Below are positions 34,469-43,734 of a DNA stretch of 64,000 nucleotides, piece after piece. The DNA is from DASZQY01 sp036511595 (GTDB lineage Bacteria; Pseudomonadota; Alphaproteobacteria; Rhizobiales; Kaistiaceae), in contig DATCBY010000072.1 in assembly GCA_036511595.1 (NCBI GenBank), positions 1 through 64,000 of the forward strand, written 5' to 3'. The translations under genes were made by a program, and so were the position numbers. How positions within the stretch are numbered: the first letter of the stretch is position 1; each line of letters opens with the position of its first letter. Under the pieces are notes generated by a model. It was not told the origin of the DNA, did not search any database, and saw nothing but the letters and a program-made list of their open reading frames with translations.

Positions 34469-36637
34469 CTAACTTGCGCCGACGAGCTGCAGCCACGCGG
34501 CTTCGTCGATCACTTTGACGCCGTATTTTTCGGCGTCCTTGAGTTTTGAGCCGGCGCCGGGACCGGCCACGACCAGATCGGTTTTCTTCGACACTGAACC
34601 CGAAACTTTGGCGCCTAATCTTTCGGCCATCGCCTTGGCCTCGTCGCGGCTCATCTTCTCGAGCGAGCCGGTGAAGACGACCGTCTTACCGACCACGGGA
34701 GAGTCGGTCGTCGCCTGCTCGGCGTCGACGATTGTGACCTCGGCCGTCAACGCCTCGACCAAAGCCCGATTGTGCTTCTCGCTGAAATAGCGGCCGACGG
34801 CGTCCACGACGGTCTCGCCGATCTGGTCGATATCGTCCATCTCCTGACGCGCACCGGCATCGCCGTCGGCTACACGCAATGCCGCATCGTGAAAGGCCTG
34901 CCACGATCCATAAGCGCGCGCGAGCTGCTTTGCCGTTGTCTCGCCGACGTGCCGGACGCCCAGCACATTGATGAACCGCTCCAGTGGCACCTCGCGGCGG
35001 GCATCAATCGCGTCGAAGAGGTTGCGGACAGAGATTTCACCGAAGCCTTCGACATCCTTCAGTTTCTTGCGGTTCTTCGCGTCGCGGGCGCGCAGCGTGA
35101 AGATGTCAGCCGGCGCCTTAACCGGCAAATCTTCGCTCTCATAGAAATATTCGATCTGCTTTTCGCCAAGGCCCTCGATGTCGAAGGCCGCGCGGGAAAC
35201 AAAATGCCGGAGATGCTCCTTGCGCTGGAAGGGGCAGGCGAACTCGCCCGAGCAGCGGCGCACGATCCCCTCTTCGCCCGTTGCCGTCTCTTCGCGCACG
35301 ATCGCGGTGTGCAGATAACACGGGCACTTCTTCGGAAACGCGAACGGCTTCGCTTTTTTCGGACGCAACGCAAGATCAACCGACAGAACCTGCGGGATGA
35401 CGTCGCCGGCGCGCTGGATGGTAACCGTATCGCCGATGCGGAAATCGATCGGCTCGCCCTGCTCATCGACACGGAGCGCCTGGCCGTCGCGACCGAAGCC
35501 ACGGATGTAGTCCTCATTGTGGAGCGTTGCATTCTCGACGACGACCCCGCCGACGGTTACCGGCTTCAGGCGCGCCACAGGAGTCAGGGCACCGGTGCGG
35601 CCGACCTGGATGTCGATGGCTTCGAGAACGGTCGTCGCGCGCTCCGCCGGGAACTTGTGCGCGAGCGCCCAGCGCGGGCTGCGGGTGCGCAGGCCAAGCC
35701 GGCCCTGCAGCGCCAGCGAGTTCACCTTGTACACGACCCCGTCGATGTCATAGGCGAGGCTGGCGCGCTGTTTTTCGATCCTGCGATAGACGGCAAGCGT
35801 GTCGTCGACGTCGGCGCAGAGCGTCATCAGCGGGTTCACCGGGAAATGCCAGTCGGCGAACGTCTCGACCATGCCCATCTGGGTGTCGGCGGGTAGTGCG
35901 CTGATCTCGCCCCAGGCATAGGCAAAGAAACGCAGCGGCCGCGACGCCGTGACTTCCGGATTCTTCTGACGAAGCGAACCGGCGGCGGTGTTGCGCGGGT
36001 TGACATAAAGCTCCTCCCCAGCCGCCGCCTGGCGGCGGTTCAGCGCGGCGAAATCGGCCTTGCGCAGATAGATCTCGCCACGCACCTCCACCACGTCGGG
36101 CGCGCCCTTGGGAAGCAAGTGCGGAATATCGCCAATCGTGCGCACGTTGGCGGTGACATCCTCGCCGGTGACGCCATCGCCGCGCGTGACGCCCAGCACA
36201 AGCTCGCGGTCCTCGTAGCGGAGCGACATCGACAGGCCGTCGATCTTGGGCTCGGCGGTGAGCGCGATGGGCTCGGTCTTCGGACGGCCGAGGAACCGGT
36301 ACATCTGGTCGACGAAATCGCGCACATCCTCGTCGCCAAAGGCATTTTCCAATGACAACATCGGCAGGCGATGGCGCGCTTCGGCGAATTTTGACGACGG
36401 GCGGCTGCCGACACGCTTGCTCGGGCTGTCGGGGCGCTTCAAATCCGGGAAGCGCGCCTCGACGGCGGCGTTGCGCTGGCGAAGCGCGTCGTAGTCGGCA
36501 TCGGAGATTTTCGGCGAGTCCTCACCGTGATAGCGACCATCGTTCTCGGCTATCTCCGCGGCGAGCCGCTTGAGCTCAGCCGCGGCTTGCTCGCGGGAGA
36601 GATTCTCGACCGATTCTGGTTTTCTGGCTTTCGCCAC
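34469..36637 (-). CDS. ligA: NAD-dependent DNA ligase
   Basis: The 722-residue protein seals nicks with NAD as cofactor. In order: Ia domain, adenylation domain with catalytic Lys131 in AEPKIDG, OB fold (about 335-415), a Cys4 zinc finger (KCPCY...RRCSGEFACPF, about 425-460), helix-hairpin-helix motifs (about 470-610) and a C-terminal BRCT domain (about 640-720). Length is normal for the alphaproteobacterial form. It is the last gene of the bamD-recN block but is separated from recN by an MFS gene. Confidence 0.97.
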   Translation of the reverse strand: MAKARKPESVENLSREQAAAELKRLAAEIAENDGRYHGEDSPKISDADYDALRQRNAAVEARFPDLKRPDSPSKRVGSRPSSKFAEARHRLPMLSLENAFGDEDVRDFVDQMYRFLGRPKTEPIALTAEPKIDGLSMSLRYEDRELVLGVTRGDGVTGEDVTANVRTIGDIPHLLPKGAPDVVEVRGEIYLRKADFAALNRRQAAAGEELYVNPRNTAAGSLRQKNPEVTASRPLRFFAYAWGEISALPADTQMGMVETFADWHFPVNPLMTLCADVDDTLAVYRRIEKQRASLAYDIDGVVYKVNSLALQGRLGLRTRSPRWALAHKFPAERATTVLEAIDIQVGRTGALTPVARLKPVTVGGVVVENATLHNEDYIRGFGRDGQALRVDEQGEPIDFRIGDTVTIQRAGDVIPQVLSVDLALRPKKAKPFAFPKKCPCYLHTAIVREETATGEEGIVRRCSGEFACPFQRKEHLRHFVSRAAFDIEGLGEKQIEYFYESEDLPVKAPADIFTLRARDAKNRKKLKDVEGFGEISVRNLFDAIDARREVPLERFINVLGVRHVGETTAKQLARAYGSWQAFHDAALRVADGDAGARQEMDDIDQIGETVVDAVGRYFSEKHNRALVEALTAEVTIVDAEQATTDSPVVGKTVVFTGSLEKMSRDEAKAMAERLGAKVSGSVSKKTDLVVAGPGAGSKLKDAEKYGVKVIDEAAWLQLVGAS

Positions 36638-36694
36638 GCGCAGGCTCCGTTACTGACGGCGGAGAATTCCAGACGGCCCTCGGCCGGGCAAGGC

Positions 36695-37942
36695 CTACTC
36701 GGCCGCCTCTGCGGCGGCACGGGCGGCAGCGGCGCGATCGGCTACCGCATGAACGGCCGGGCGCCAGGCAAGCAGCAGCGCCGAGACGAACATGAGGGCG
36801 CCAAAAAGAAAGGCAATGCCCGGCAGGTGGAAGGGCGCCGCGTCTGAGATGAAGTAGCCGAAGAGAGCCCCGCCGATGGGTGGAGCTACAACGCCCGTCG
36901 CTGTCGAGACGCTGCTGATCGCGCCCTGCAGGATCCCCTGCTCGTTCGAGGGGACGGCGCTTGTGACGATCGACTGCGCGGCGGGGCCGGTCATTCCCCA
37001 ACCGAGAATGTAAGGGACGGTGACGGCGTAAAGCATCCATCCTTGCGTGACGAAGGCCAGCATCGACATGCAGACCGTAGCCACCGCGAGGCCGAAGATG
37101 ACGGTCGGCCATTCGCCAAAACGCGGCACTGCGTAGCGGACCAGAACGCCTTGCGTGAAGACGAAAAGGACGCCTACCCAGGCGAACGAGAGACCAACCT
37201 GCGCCGCGCCCCAGCCGAACTGGTAGCTGGTGAAAAGAACCCAGGTGCTTTCCAGCAGCCGCTCGGCAAGTTGGGAAAGAACGAACACGATGAGGAGAGA
37301 GATCACGGTTCGGTAGCGGGCGATGACAAAGAAGGCACCGATCGGGTTCGCCTCCTTGAGGCGGAAAGGCCGGCGATGGGCCCGGTCGAGCGATTCAGGC
37401 AGAAGAAACAAGGCGAAGATAAAGGCAACGAGGCTGACGCCGGCGGCAGCGTAGAAGGGCACACGCGGGCCGTATTCGCCAAGGAACCCGCCGACCACCG
37501 GACCAACGACGAATCCGACACCAAAGGCGACCCCGATAATGCCGAAGTTCTGCGCGCGACGCTCGGGAGGCGTGACGTCGGCGACGTAAGCCGTGGCCGT
37601 CGAGATGGAAGCGCCCATGATGCCACCTACAATGCGTGCCAACGCCACCACCCAGAGGTTCGGCGCGACCGCTAGCAGCAGATAGTCGAGCCCGAGACCC
37701 AGCATCGAGCAGAGCAGGATCGGGCGCCGGCCGAAGCGGTCGGAGAGCGCGCCCACCGCCGGGCCAAAGACGAACTGCATGAGAGAATAGAGCGCGATCA
37801 ACCAGCCGTAGATCACCGCGGCCGAGCTGATGTCGCCACCGTTCAGATCGCGCACCAGGCCCGGCATGACGGGCAGCATGATGCCGATGCCGAGCACGTC
37901 GATAAGCAGGGAGAAGAAAAGGACGGCCAGCTTGAGGTTCAT
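36695..37942 (-). CDS. TetA-like MFS transporter
   Basis: The 415-residue membrane protein has twelve hydrophobic helices and the MFS motif A between helices 2 and 3 (GALSDRFGRRPILL). Its start (LLIDVLGIGIMLPVMPGL) and length resemble the TCR/Tet drug:proton antiporters; tetracycline efflux is possible but many chromosomal TetA-like proteins export other compounds or have no resistance role. No tetR gene lies beside it. It sits between recN (14-base gap) and ligA (57-base gap), neighbours that are usually adjacent in related genomes. Confidence 0.85.
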   Translation of the reverse strand: MNLKLAVLFFSLLIDVLGIGIMLPVMPGLVRDLNGGDISSAAVIYGWLIALYSLMQFVFGPAVGALSDRFGRRPILLCSMLGLGLDYLLLAVAPNLWVVALARIVGGIMGASISTATAYVADVTPPERRAQNFGIIGVAFGVGFVVGPVVGGFLGEYGPRVPFYAAAGVSLVAFIFALFLLPESLDRAHRRPFRLKEANPIGAFFVIARYRTVISLLIVFVLSQLAERLLESTWVLFTSYQFGWGAAQVGLSFAWVGVLFVFTQGVLVRYAVPRFGEWPTVIFGLAVATVCMSMLAFVTQGWMLYAVTVPYILGWGMTGPAAQSIVTSAVPSNEQGILQGAISSVSTATGVVAPPIGGALFGYFISDAAPFHLPGIAFLFGALMFVSALLLAWRPAVHAVADRAAAARAAAEAAE

Positions 37943-37956
37943 CGACCGCGAATTCC

Positions 37957-39627
37957 TCAGGCCGCGCCGCGTATCAGGCGATCCGCAGCGGCGCGGGCTT
38001 CATCGGTGATGGTAGCGCCGGCGAGCATTCGGGCGATTTCCTCCCGGCGAGTGCGGGCGTCGAGCGGGGTCAGGCTTGTGACGACGGCATCGCCACCTTT
38101 CGACGCGCGTTTGGCGACGAGCAGGTGAGCGCCGGCGCGCGCCGCAACCTGCGGCGCGTGGGTGACAGACAGTACTTGCACACGCTCGGCGAGGCGCGCA
38201 AGGCGCACTCCGATGGCATCAGCGACGGCGCCGCCAACTGCTGTATCGATCTCGTCGAACACCAGCGTCGCGGCCGACCCGCGATCCGCCAAGGCGACTT
38301 TAAGCGCCAGCAGAAAACGCGCGAGTTCGCCACCCGAAGCAACCTTCATCAGCGGGCCGGGCGCGGTGCCGGGATTTGTACGGACTGTGAAGCTGACTTC
38401 GTCGATGCCCTGCTCCCCCGCCCGCGCCGGATTGCTTTCGATGGCGACGATGAACGCCGCCCGCTCAAGCCGCAGCGCGGGCAACTCGGATGTCACGGCC
38501 TTTTCGAGCCGGCCAGCGGCCTTGCGGCGCGCTTTGGAGAGCGCCTGCGCGCGAACGTCATAGGCGGAACGAGCGGCAACGGCTTCCTTTTCCAGAGCGG
38601 CCAGCCGTTCCTCTCCCGATTCCAGCGCAGCAAGGTCGGCGGTCATACGCTCGGCGAGCGCCGGCAAATCGGCGACGGTGATATTGTGCTTGCGCGCGGC
38701 GGCGCGGAGCGCAAACAGCCGCTCCTCGGTACGCTCCAGCTCCTTCGGATCAAAGGATGTGGCGGCGATGGCCGCATCCAGGGCACGCTCGGCGTCCTCC
38801 AAGCCCTTTAGCGCCCGGTCGATGGCGGCAATCCCGCCGTCAAGCAGTCCGCCGGCGGCCGCAGCCTTGCGTTCGAGACGGCGCACCAGGCTCGCAAGCG
38901 TCGGCACCGGAGATGCCGCGCCAGCCACCACCTCATGAGCCTCGATCACGTCCGCGGCAACCTTCTCGGCACGCATCATCTCGGAGCGACGATCCGCAAG
39001 CACCGATTCTTCGCCGGACTTTGGCGCCAGCTTTGTAAGCTCGTCCACCGCTGCACGAAGGTAATCCGCCTCGGCGCGTGCTGAGGCGATGCGCGCTTTC
39101 AAGGTCTCGACGGCTTCGACGGCGGCGCGCCAGGCAGCATGGACGCTGCGCACCTCATCAACGCTTGGTCCGAGGCCATCGAAGGCGTCAAGCAGCGTGC
39201 GATGAGCGCTCGCGTCGATCATCGCGCGGTCATCGTGCTGGCCGTGGATTTCGACCAGCGCGGCACCGACCTGGCGCAGAAGCGTCGCCGACACCGGCTG
39301 GTCGTTGATAAACGCGCGGCTGCGACCATCGGTGCCCTGCACGCGGCGCAGGATGAGATCACCCCCGGCATCGAGGCCGCTCTCTCGCATGAGACGGCGG
39401 ACGGGATGCTTGTCGTCAACAGCAAACACTGCGGTGACGTCACCTTGCGGCGCACCAGTCCGCACCAACGAGGCATCCCCTCGCGCGCCGAGCGCCAATG
39501 AGAGTGAATCGAGCAAGATCGACTTGCCAGCGCCGGTCTCGCCGGTGAGCACGGTCATGCCCGGCCCGAAATCCACGCTTAGCCGGTCGATGATGACTAT
39601 GTCACGGATGGCCAGGGCAACCAGCAT
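37957..39627 (-). CDS. recN: DNA repair protein RecN
   Basis: The 556-residue SMC-like protein has the Walker A LTGETGAGKSILLDSL (about 28-43) near its N terminus, a central antiparallel coiled coil (about 150-370), and the C-terminal ABC half with the VASGGELARFLLALK signature, LVFDEIDTAVGG Walker B and SVTHAPQVAARAG. It gathers DNA ends in recombinational repair of double-strand breaks. It follows bamD closely (15-base gap), a pairing common in alphaproteobacteria. Confidence 0.96.
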   Translation of the reverse strand: MLVALAIRDIVIIDRLSVDFGPGMTVLTGETGAGKSILLDSLSLALGARGDASLVRTGAPQGDVTAVFAVDDKHPVRRLMRESGLDAGGDLILRRVQGTDGRSRAFINDQPVSATLLRQVGAALVEIHGQHDDRAMIDASAHRTLLDAFDGLGPSVDEVRSVHAAWRAAVEAVETLKARIASARAEADYLRAAVDELTKLAPKSGEESVLADRRSEMMRAEKVAADVIEAHEVVAGAASPVPTLASLVRRLERKAAAAGGLLDGGIAAIDRALKGLEDAERALDAAIAATSFDPKELERTEERLFALRAAARKHNITVADLPALAERMTADLAALESGEERLAALEKEAVAARSAYDVRAQALSKARRKAAGRLEKAVTSELPALRLERAAFIVAIESNPARAGEQGIDEVSFTVRTNPGTAPGPLMKVASGGELARFLLALKVALADRGSAATLVFDEIDTAVGGAVADAIGVRLARLAERVQVLSVTHAPQVAARAGAHLLVAKRASKGGDAVVTSLTPLDARTRREEIARMLAGATITDEARAAADRLIRGAA

Positions 39628-39642
39628 GGTGCCGCCCTAAAA

Positions 39643-40524
39643 TCAGGCCGGGTGCGCGCCAAAAAGCTTGCTGATCCACGACGCCTTGTTCTCGTGCGGA
39701 CTGAGGCCGCCGGTCTGCAGGAGGCTATAGGCGTTCTTGTACCAGGGACTGTCCGGGAAGTTATGACCAAGTACAGCGGCTGCCGTCTGCGCCTCGTCGC
39801 TGAGCCCCATGGCCAGGTTTGCTTCGGTGAGCCGTTCCAACGCCTCCTCGACGTGGCGCGTGTCCTGATAGTCGGTCAGGACGGTCTTGAAGCGATTGAT
39901 CGCCGCGATGTAGTCGCGCTGCTCGAGATAGTAGCGCCCGATCTGCATCTCCTTGCCCGCCAGTTGGTCGCGCGCAACGATGATCTTGTTCTTGGCATCG
40001 CCCGCGTATTCGGAATCGGGATAGCGGTCGATGATCTGTTGCAATGCGTCCATCGCCTTCTTCGTGGCGTCCTGGTCGCGGGTCACATCGGGGATCTGGT
40101 GGAAATAGGACGAGCCTATCAGGTACTGCGCGTAAGCGACGTCCGGGCTACCCGGGTAAAGGGTCAGATAGCGATTGGCCGTCGACACGGTATCGCTGTA
40201 CTGCGCCCGGCGGTAGCTGGCGAATGCCGACATGATGAGGGCCTTTCGCGCTTCCTCTGAATAGGGATGCTGCTGGTCAACCGAATTGAAGTTCTTGACG
40301 GCGTCGCGCAGTTTTCCGCCGTTAAGGTTGGCGAGACCTTCATTGTAAAGTTCGCCCGCCGGCTTGTCGTCAGCGAAGGCGTCCTTTGTCGCGTCCTTGT
40401 TTGTATTGCACGCCGCCAGCAACAGCGTCGCGGCGATAAAGGTAAGTAGGCGCAGCGCCGCCAGCGAGCCGATCGGTTGACATGCCGTTGCGTTCAAGTC
40501 CTGCCCCGCTCGAAGGCGCCTCAT
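39643..40524 (-). CDS. bamD: Outer-membrane assembly lipoprotein BamD
   Basis: The 293-residue protein has a lipobox LLAAC (lipidated Cys39 counting from the ATG at 40524) and five TPR-like repeats (about 55-260; AGELYNEGLANLNGGKLRDAVKNF is the first). BamD is the essential lipoprotein of the BAM complex that folds outer-membrane beta-barrels with BamA. The N-terminal stretch before the hydrophobic core is long, so a start nearer the signal sequence is possible. It lies between lpxC (148-base gap) and recN. Confidence 0.92.
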   Translation of the reverse strand: MRRLRAGQDLNATACQPIGSLAALRLLTFIAATLLLAACNTNKDATKDAFADDKPAGELYNEGLANLNGGKLRDAVKNFNSVDQQHPYSEEARKALIMSAFASYRRAQYSDTVSTANRYLTLYPGSPDVAYAQYLIGSSYFHQIPDVTRDQDATKKAMDALQQIIDRYPDSEYAGDAKNKIIVARDQLAGKEMQIGRYYLEQRDYIAAINRFKTVLTDYQDTRHVEEALERLTEANLAMGLSDEAQTAAAVLGHNFPDSPWYKNAYSLLQTGGLSPHENKASWISKLFGAHPA

Positions 40525-40675
40525 CAAATGAGAGGCCGCATTCGCCTTTTGCTCGTGTCTTTGATCGTGCTGGTTTAGCCGAAGCTCACCGATTCCGCCA
40601 ACCCGGATGACAGGCCAATGGCGCGAATTTGTGGCGAAGTGACCGCTGCTGCGCCGAATGCCATGGCAAACGGGC

Positions 40676-41632
40676 TCAGGAGGCGTCAGGACCGTAGGCG
40701 ATCGCCCCTAGTGCCGGCACGGCACCGGCCGCCGCGTCCACGCGTACGTCGCGACGAACAGGAACTTCCGTCATCGTCCAGGCGTCGGTGTCGGCAAACA
40801 GTGCCTCCAGCGCCTTGAAGTTCAGGTGGTGGCCGCCGCGATAGGAGCGATAGCAACCCAATATCGGCGCGCCGGCGAGGGAGAGGTCGCCGATCGCATC
40901 AAGCACCTTGTGCCGGGCGAACTCGTCGGCGAAACGCAAGCCTTCCGGATTGATCACGCGGTCGTCGCCGATAACCACGGCGTTCTCAAGCGAAGCACCC
41001 CGCGCGAGGCCTTTCGCCCACATCTGTTCGACGTCGGCGAGGAAGCCGAATGTCCGCGCTCGAGCGATATCGCGGCGGAAAGACTCCGAATCAATATTGG
41101 CGGCAAACTGCTGCCGGCCGATCAGCGGATTCTTGAAATCGATCTCAACTTCGATGCGGCGACCGTTGTAGGGCGTGAACTCGGCAACGGACTGGCCGAT
41201 CGCGATCCGCACAGGCTTCAGAACCTTGAGATAACGTAACGGCGCGTCCAACCTAGCTATACCGGCCCGATCAATCGCGGCGATAAACGCACCGGCGCTG
41301 CCATCCATCACAGGCACTTCCGGTCCGTCGATTTCGACCGTTACGTTGTCAACACCGAGCGCACTAAGTGCTGCCATCAGATGCTCGATGGTAGCGACGG
41401 CCGCGCCACGCACGCCAACCGAGGTGCATAACTCGGTCGCGTTTACATGGCTAAATCGCGCTGGAATTTCGCCGTCGTGGCTGTCGGCGACATCGGTGCG
41501 AACGAAATTCACACCGCTGTCAACGTCGGCAGGATGGAGCGTAATCGACACTTCGCGGCCGCTGTGCACCCCGATGCCCGACACGGTCGCACGCCGACGC
41601 AAGGTCGACTGCCGTCCCCGCCGTCCCGTCAT
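40676..41632 (-). CDS. lpxC: UDP-3-O-acyl-N-acetylglucosamine deacetylase
   Basis: The 318-residue zinc enzyme commits carbon to lipid A. The zinc ligands are the His of IEHLMAAL, and His/Asp of ARHKVLDAIGDL; the conserved HH of RGGHHLNFKAL is the catalytic pair. The ATG at 41632 matches the family N terminus (RQSTLRRRATVSGIGVHSG). A longer start at 41713 has a good AAAGG site and would add 27 residues (hydrophobic and basic), so the start is not settled. It follows ftsZ in the same order as in E. coli and most alphaproteobacteria. Confidence 0.95.
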   Translation of the reverse strand: MTGRRGRQSTLRRRATVSGIGVHSGREVSITLHPADVDSGVNFVRTDVADSHDGEIPARFSHVNATELCTSVGVRGAAVATIEHLMAALSALGVDNVTVEIDGPEVPVMDGSAGAFIAAIDRAGIARLDAPLRYLKVLKPVRIAIGQSVAEFTPYNGRRIEVEIDFKNPLIGRQQFAANIDSESFRRDIARARTFGFLADVEQMWAKGLARGASLENAVVIGDDRVINPEGLRFADEFARHKVLDAIGDLSLAGAPILGCYRSYRGGHHLNFKALEALFADTDAWTMTEVPVRRDVRVDAAAGAVPALGAIAYGPDAS

Positions 41633-41893
41633 GAGCAACCTACGCCCCAATCCAGACCCCGCCGCCAATGCGGCCCGAGACCAGCGAGCGGGCAAAAGTT
41701 TCAGGACCGGCATGCAAATTCGCCTTTCAGGCGATCCAGGTTCCCGCGGGTTGCCCCACCGCTGTCCTCATTTGCAAGAGTAAGGAGGTGACGGGCGATT
41801 CTCCAATCACGCTTGGTATCCGCCTGTTACCCGGTTATGCACCCCTTATCCACAGGGCAAATGGACCGAAAGCGTTTACGCAGCAACTACATA

Positions 41894-41925
41894 GCGGCCG
41901 GGTTCCGAAGACGAAAACCGGCCGC
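41894..41925 (-). terminator. Hairpin downstream of ftsZ
   Basis: An 8-bp perfect stem (GCGGCCGG/CCGGCCGC) with a partly paired 16-base loop begins about 28 bases after the ftsZ stop on the minus strand. No T-run follows, so it is a weak or partial terminator and would set the ratio of division to lpxC transcripts. Confidence 0.4.
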
Positions 41926-41953
41926 ATCAAGTCAATACAAACCGTCTACGGCG

Positions 41954-43636
41954 TCAGTTCGCCTGACGGCGCAGGAACGCCGGAATCTCCAACTCATCGT
42001 CCTGAGGCCGGGCCGCGGGCACCGTGCGCCCGTGGGGGTCGAGATCGCCTTGCTGAGGCCTATAAAGCGGCGCCTCCGGTTTTGTCTGCGGCCGGACTGT
42101 ACCTTGCGTCGGGCGGGCCTGAGGTGGCGCCGTCCGAGAGGGCTGGGCCGCCTGACGCGGCGCCGGGCGCTGAATTTGCGGCTGGACCTTCACCGGCACC
42201 CCTTCCTCCTCGCGACGGCCAAGACCGACGTTGGCCAACCGGCGCAAGAGGCTCATCGGGCCGCGATCCTCGTGGGGTTCGCGTTGCGGCGGCCGCTGGC
42301 GGGCCTCGATTTGACGCTGCACAACCGGCGGAAAATCCTCCACCCGCGGAATGCGGGCCGGCGCTTCGGGAGCCGGCGGGATGAACGGGGCTTCGGCCGA
42401 GGCATCGACTTCGTCGTCCATCATCGCTTCCAGTTCGCTGCCTTCGACCATGCCGTCGTCGTAGGCTGCCTGATTGTCGAAGGCCGGAGCAGGAGCCGGC
42501 CGGGGCAGCGGACGCGGGGAAACAGGAGCCGTGGCGCGCATCACCGGAGCGGCCGGCGGGGCGGCCTGCACTGGCGGCAGAGCCGCTTTCGGCAGAACGC
42601 TCCGCAGACGCTGGCTCAGCTGCTCGGCCGCACGGGCCTCCACAGAGGAAGGCGCGGTCTCGGCCCGCGTTTCACTCTCGATACCGGTAGCAACCACCGA
42701 TACCCGAATAATGCCTTCCAGCGCCTCCTCAAAGGTGGCGCCCAGGATGATGTTGGCGTCGGGATCGACTTCCTCGCGGATGCGGGTGGCGGCTTCGTCC
42801 ACCTCGAACAAGGTGAGATCCTTGCCGCCCGTGATCGAGATGAGCAGGCCCTTGGCACCGCGCATCGATGTCTCGTCGAGCAGCGGATTGGCGATGGCGG
42901 CTTCCGCTGCCTGGGTCGCACGGCGCTCGCCGGAGGCTTCGCCGGTGCCCATCATCGCCTTGCCCATTTCACGCATCACCGAACGTACGTCGGCAAAGTC
43001 AAGGTTGATCAGGCCTTCCTTGACCATCAGGTCGGTGATGCACGCAACGCCCGAATAGAGCACCTGGTCCGCCATCGCGAAAGCATCGGCGAACGTGGTC
43101 TTCTCGTTGGCAATGCGGAAGAGATTCTGGTTGGGGATGACGATCAGCGTGTCGACGCAGGCCGCCAGCTCCTTGATGCCCGCATCGGCTATCCGCATGC
43201 GCCGCACGCCTTCGAACTGGAACGGCTTGGTGACGACGCCGACAGTGAGAATGCCCTGCTCGCGCGCAAGGCGCGCAATGATCGGCGCCGCACCGGTGCC
43301 GGTGCCGCCGCCCATGCCGGCGGTTACAAACACCATGTGCGAGCCGGTCAGGTGGTCGGTGATCTCGCCGATCGCTTCTTCGGCGGCGGCACGGCCGACT
43401 TCCGGCTGCGAGCCGGCACCGAGCCCCTCGGTAACGGCGACGCCCATTTGGATGAGACGCTCGGCCCTGGACGAGGTCAGCGCCTGCGAGTCCGTATTGG
43501 CGACGACGAACTCGCAGCCCTGCAGCCCCGACCGGATCATGTTGTTGACCGCGTTGCCACCGGCCCCGCCGACACCGAACACGGTGATCTTCGGCTTCAG
43601 TTCCTTGATGTCCGGCATTTTTAGATTGAGTGTCAT
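41954..43636 (-). CDS. ftsZ: Cell division GTPase FtsZ
   Basis: The 560-residue tubulin homologue forms the Z ring. The GTP-binding signature GGGTGTG is at 109-115 and the T7 loop contains NLDFADVR. The GTPase core ends near 335; then a Pro/Ala/Arg/Glu-rich linker of about 210 residues leads to the conserved C-terminal peptide (DELEIPAFLRRQ), which docks FtsA and other partners. The long linker is normal for Hyphomicrobiales. A GAGG site precedes the ATG by seven bases; an in-frame ATG at 43618 is less likely. It follows ftsA by 98 bases. Confidence 0.97.
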   Translation of the reverse strand: MTLNLKMPDIKELKPKITVFGVGGAGGNAVNNMIRSGLQGCEFVVANTDSQALTSSRAERLIQMGVAVTEGLGAGSQPEVGRAAAEEAIGEITDHLTGSHMVFVTAGMGGGTGTGAAPIIARLAREQGILTVGVVTKPFQFEGVRRMRIADAGIKELAACVDTLIVIPNQNLFRIANEKTTFADAFAMADQVLYSGVACITDLMVKEGLINLDFADVRSVMREMGKAMMGTGEASGERRATQAAEAAIANPLLDETSMRGAKGLLISITGGKDLTLFEVDEAATRIREEVDPDANIILGATFEEALEGIIRVSVVATGIESETRAETAPSSVEARAAEQLSQRLRSVLPKAALPPVQAAPPAAPVMRATAPVSPRPLPRPAPAPAFDNQAAYDDGMVEGSELEAMMDDEVDASAEAPFIPPAPEAPARIPRVEDFPPVVQRQIEARQRPPQREPHEDRGPMSLLRRLANVGLGRREEEGVPVKVQPQIQRPAPRQAAQPSRTAPPQARPTQGTVRPQTKPEAPLYRPQQGDLDPHGRTVPAARPQDDELEIPAFLRRQAN

Positions 43637-43734
43637 GGCATCCTCGTCCCGTCTTGACCCCTAGTCGGCCGTACGCGCGTCCCGCCGGCCTCGTTCGTCC
43701 CTTTCGGGCGCCGCCGCCGCGGCCGCCCGGAAAC

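Noticed and set aside
41813..43624. 603-codon open frame opposite ftsZ
   Set aside because: It is the antisense of a well-supported ftsZ gene with biased codons; no motif of its own.
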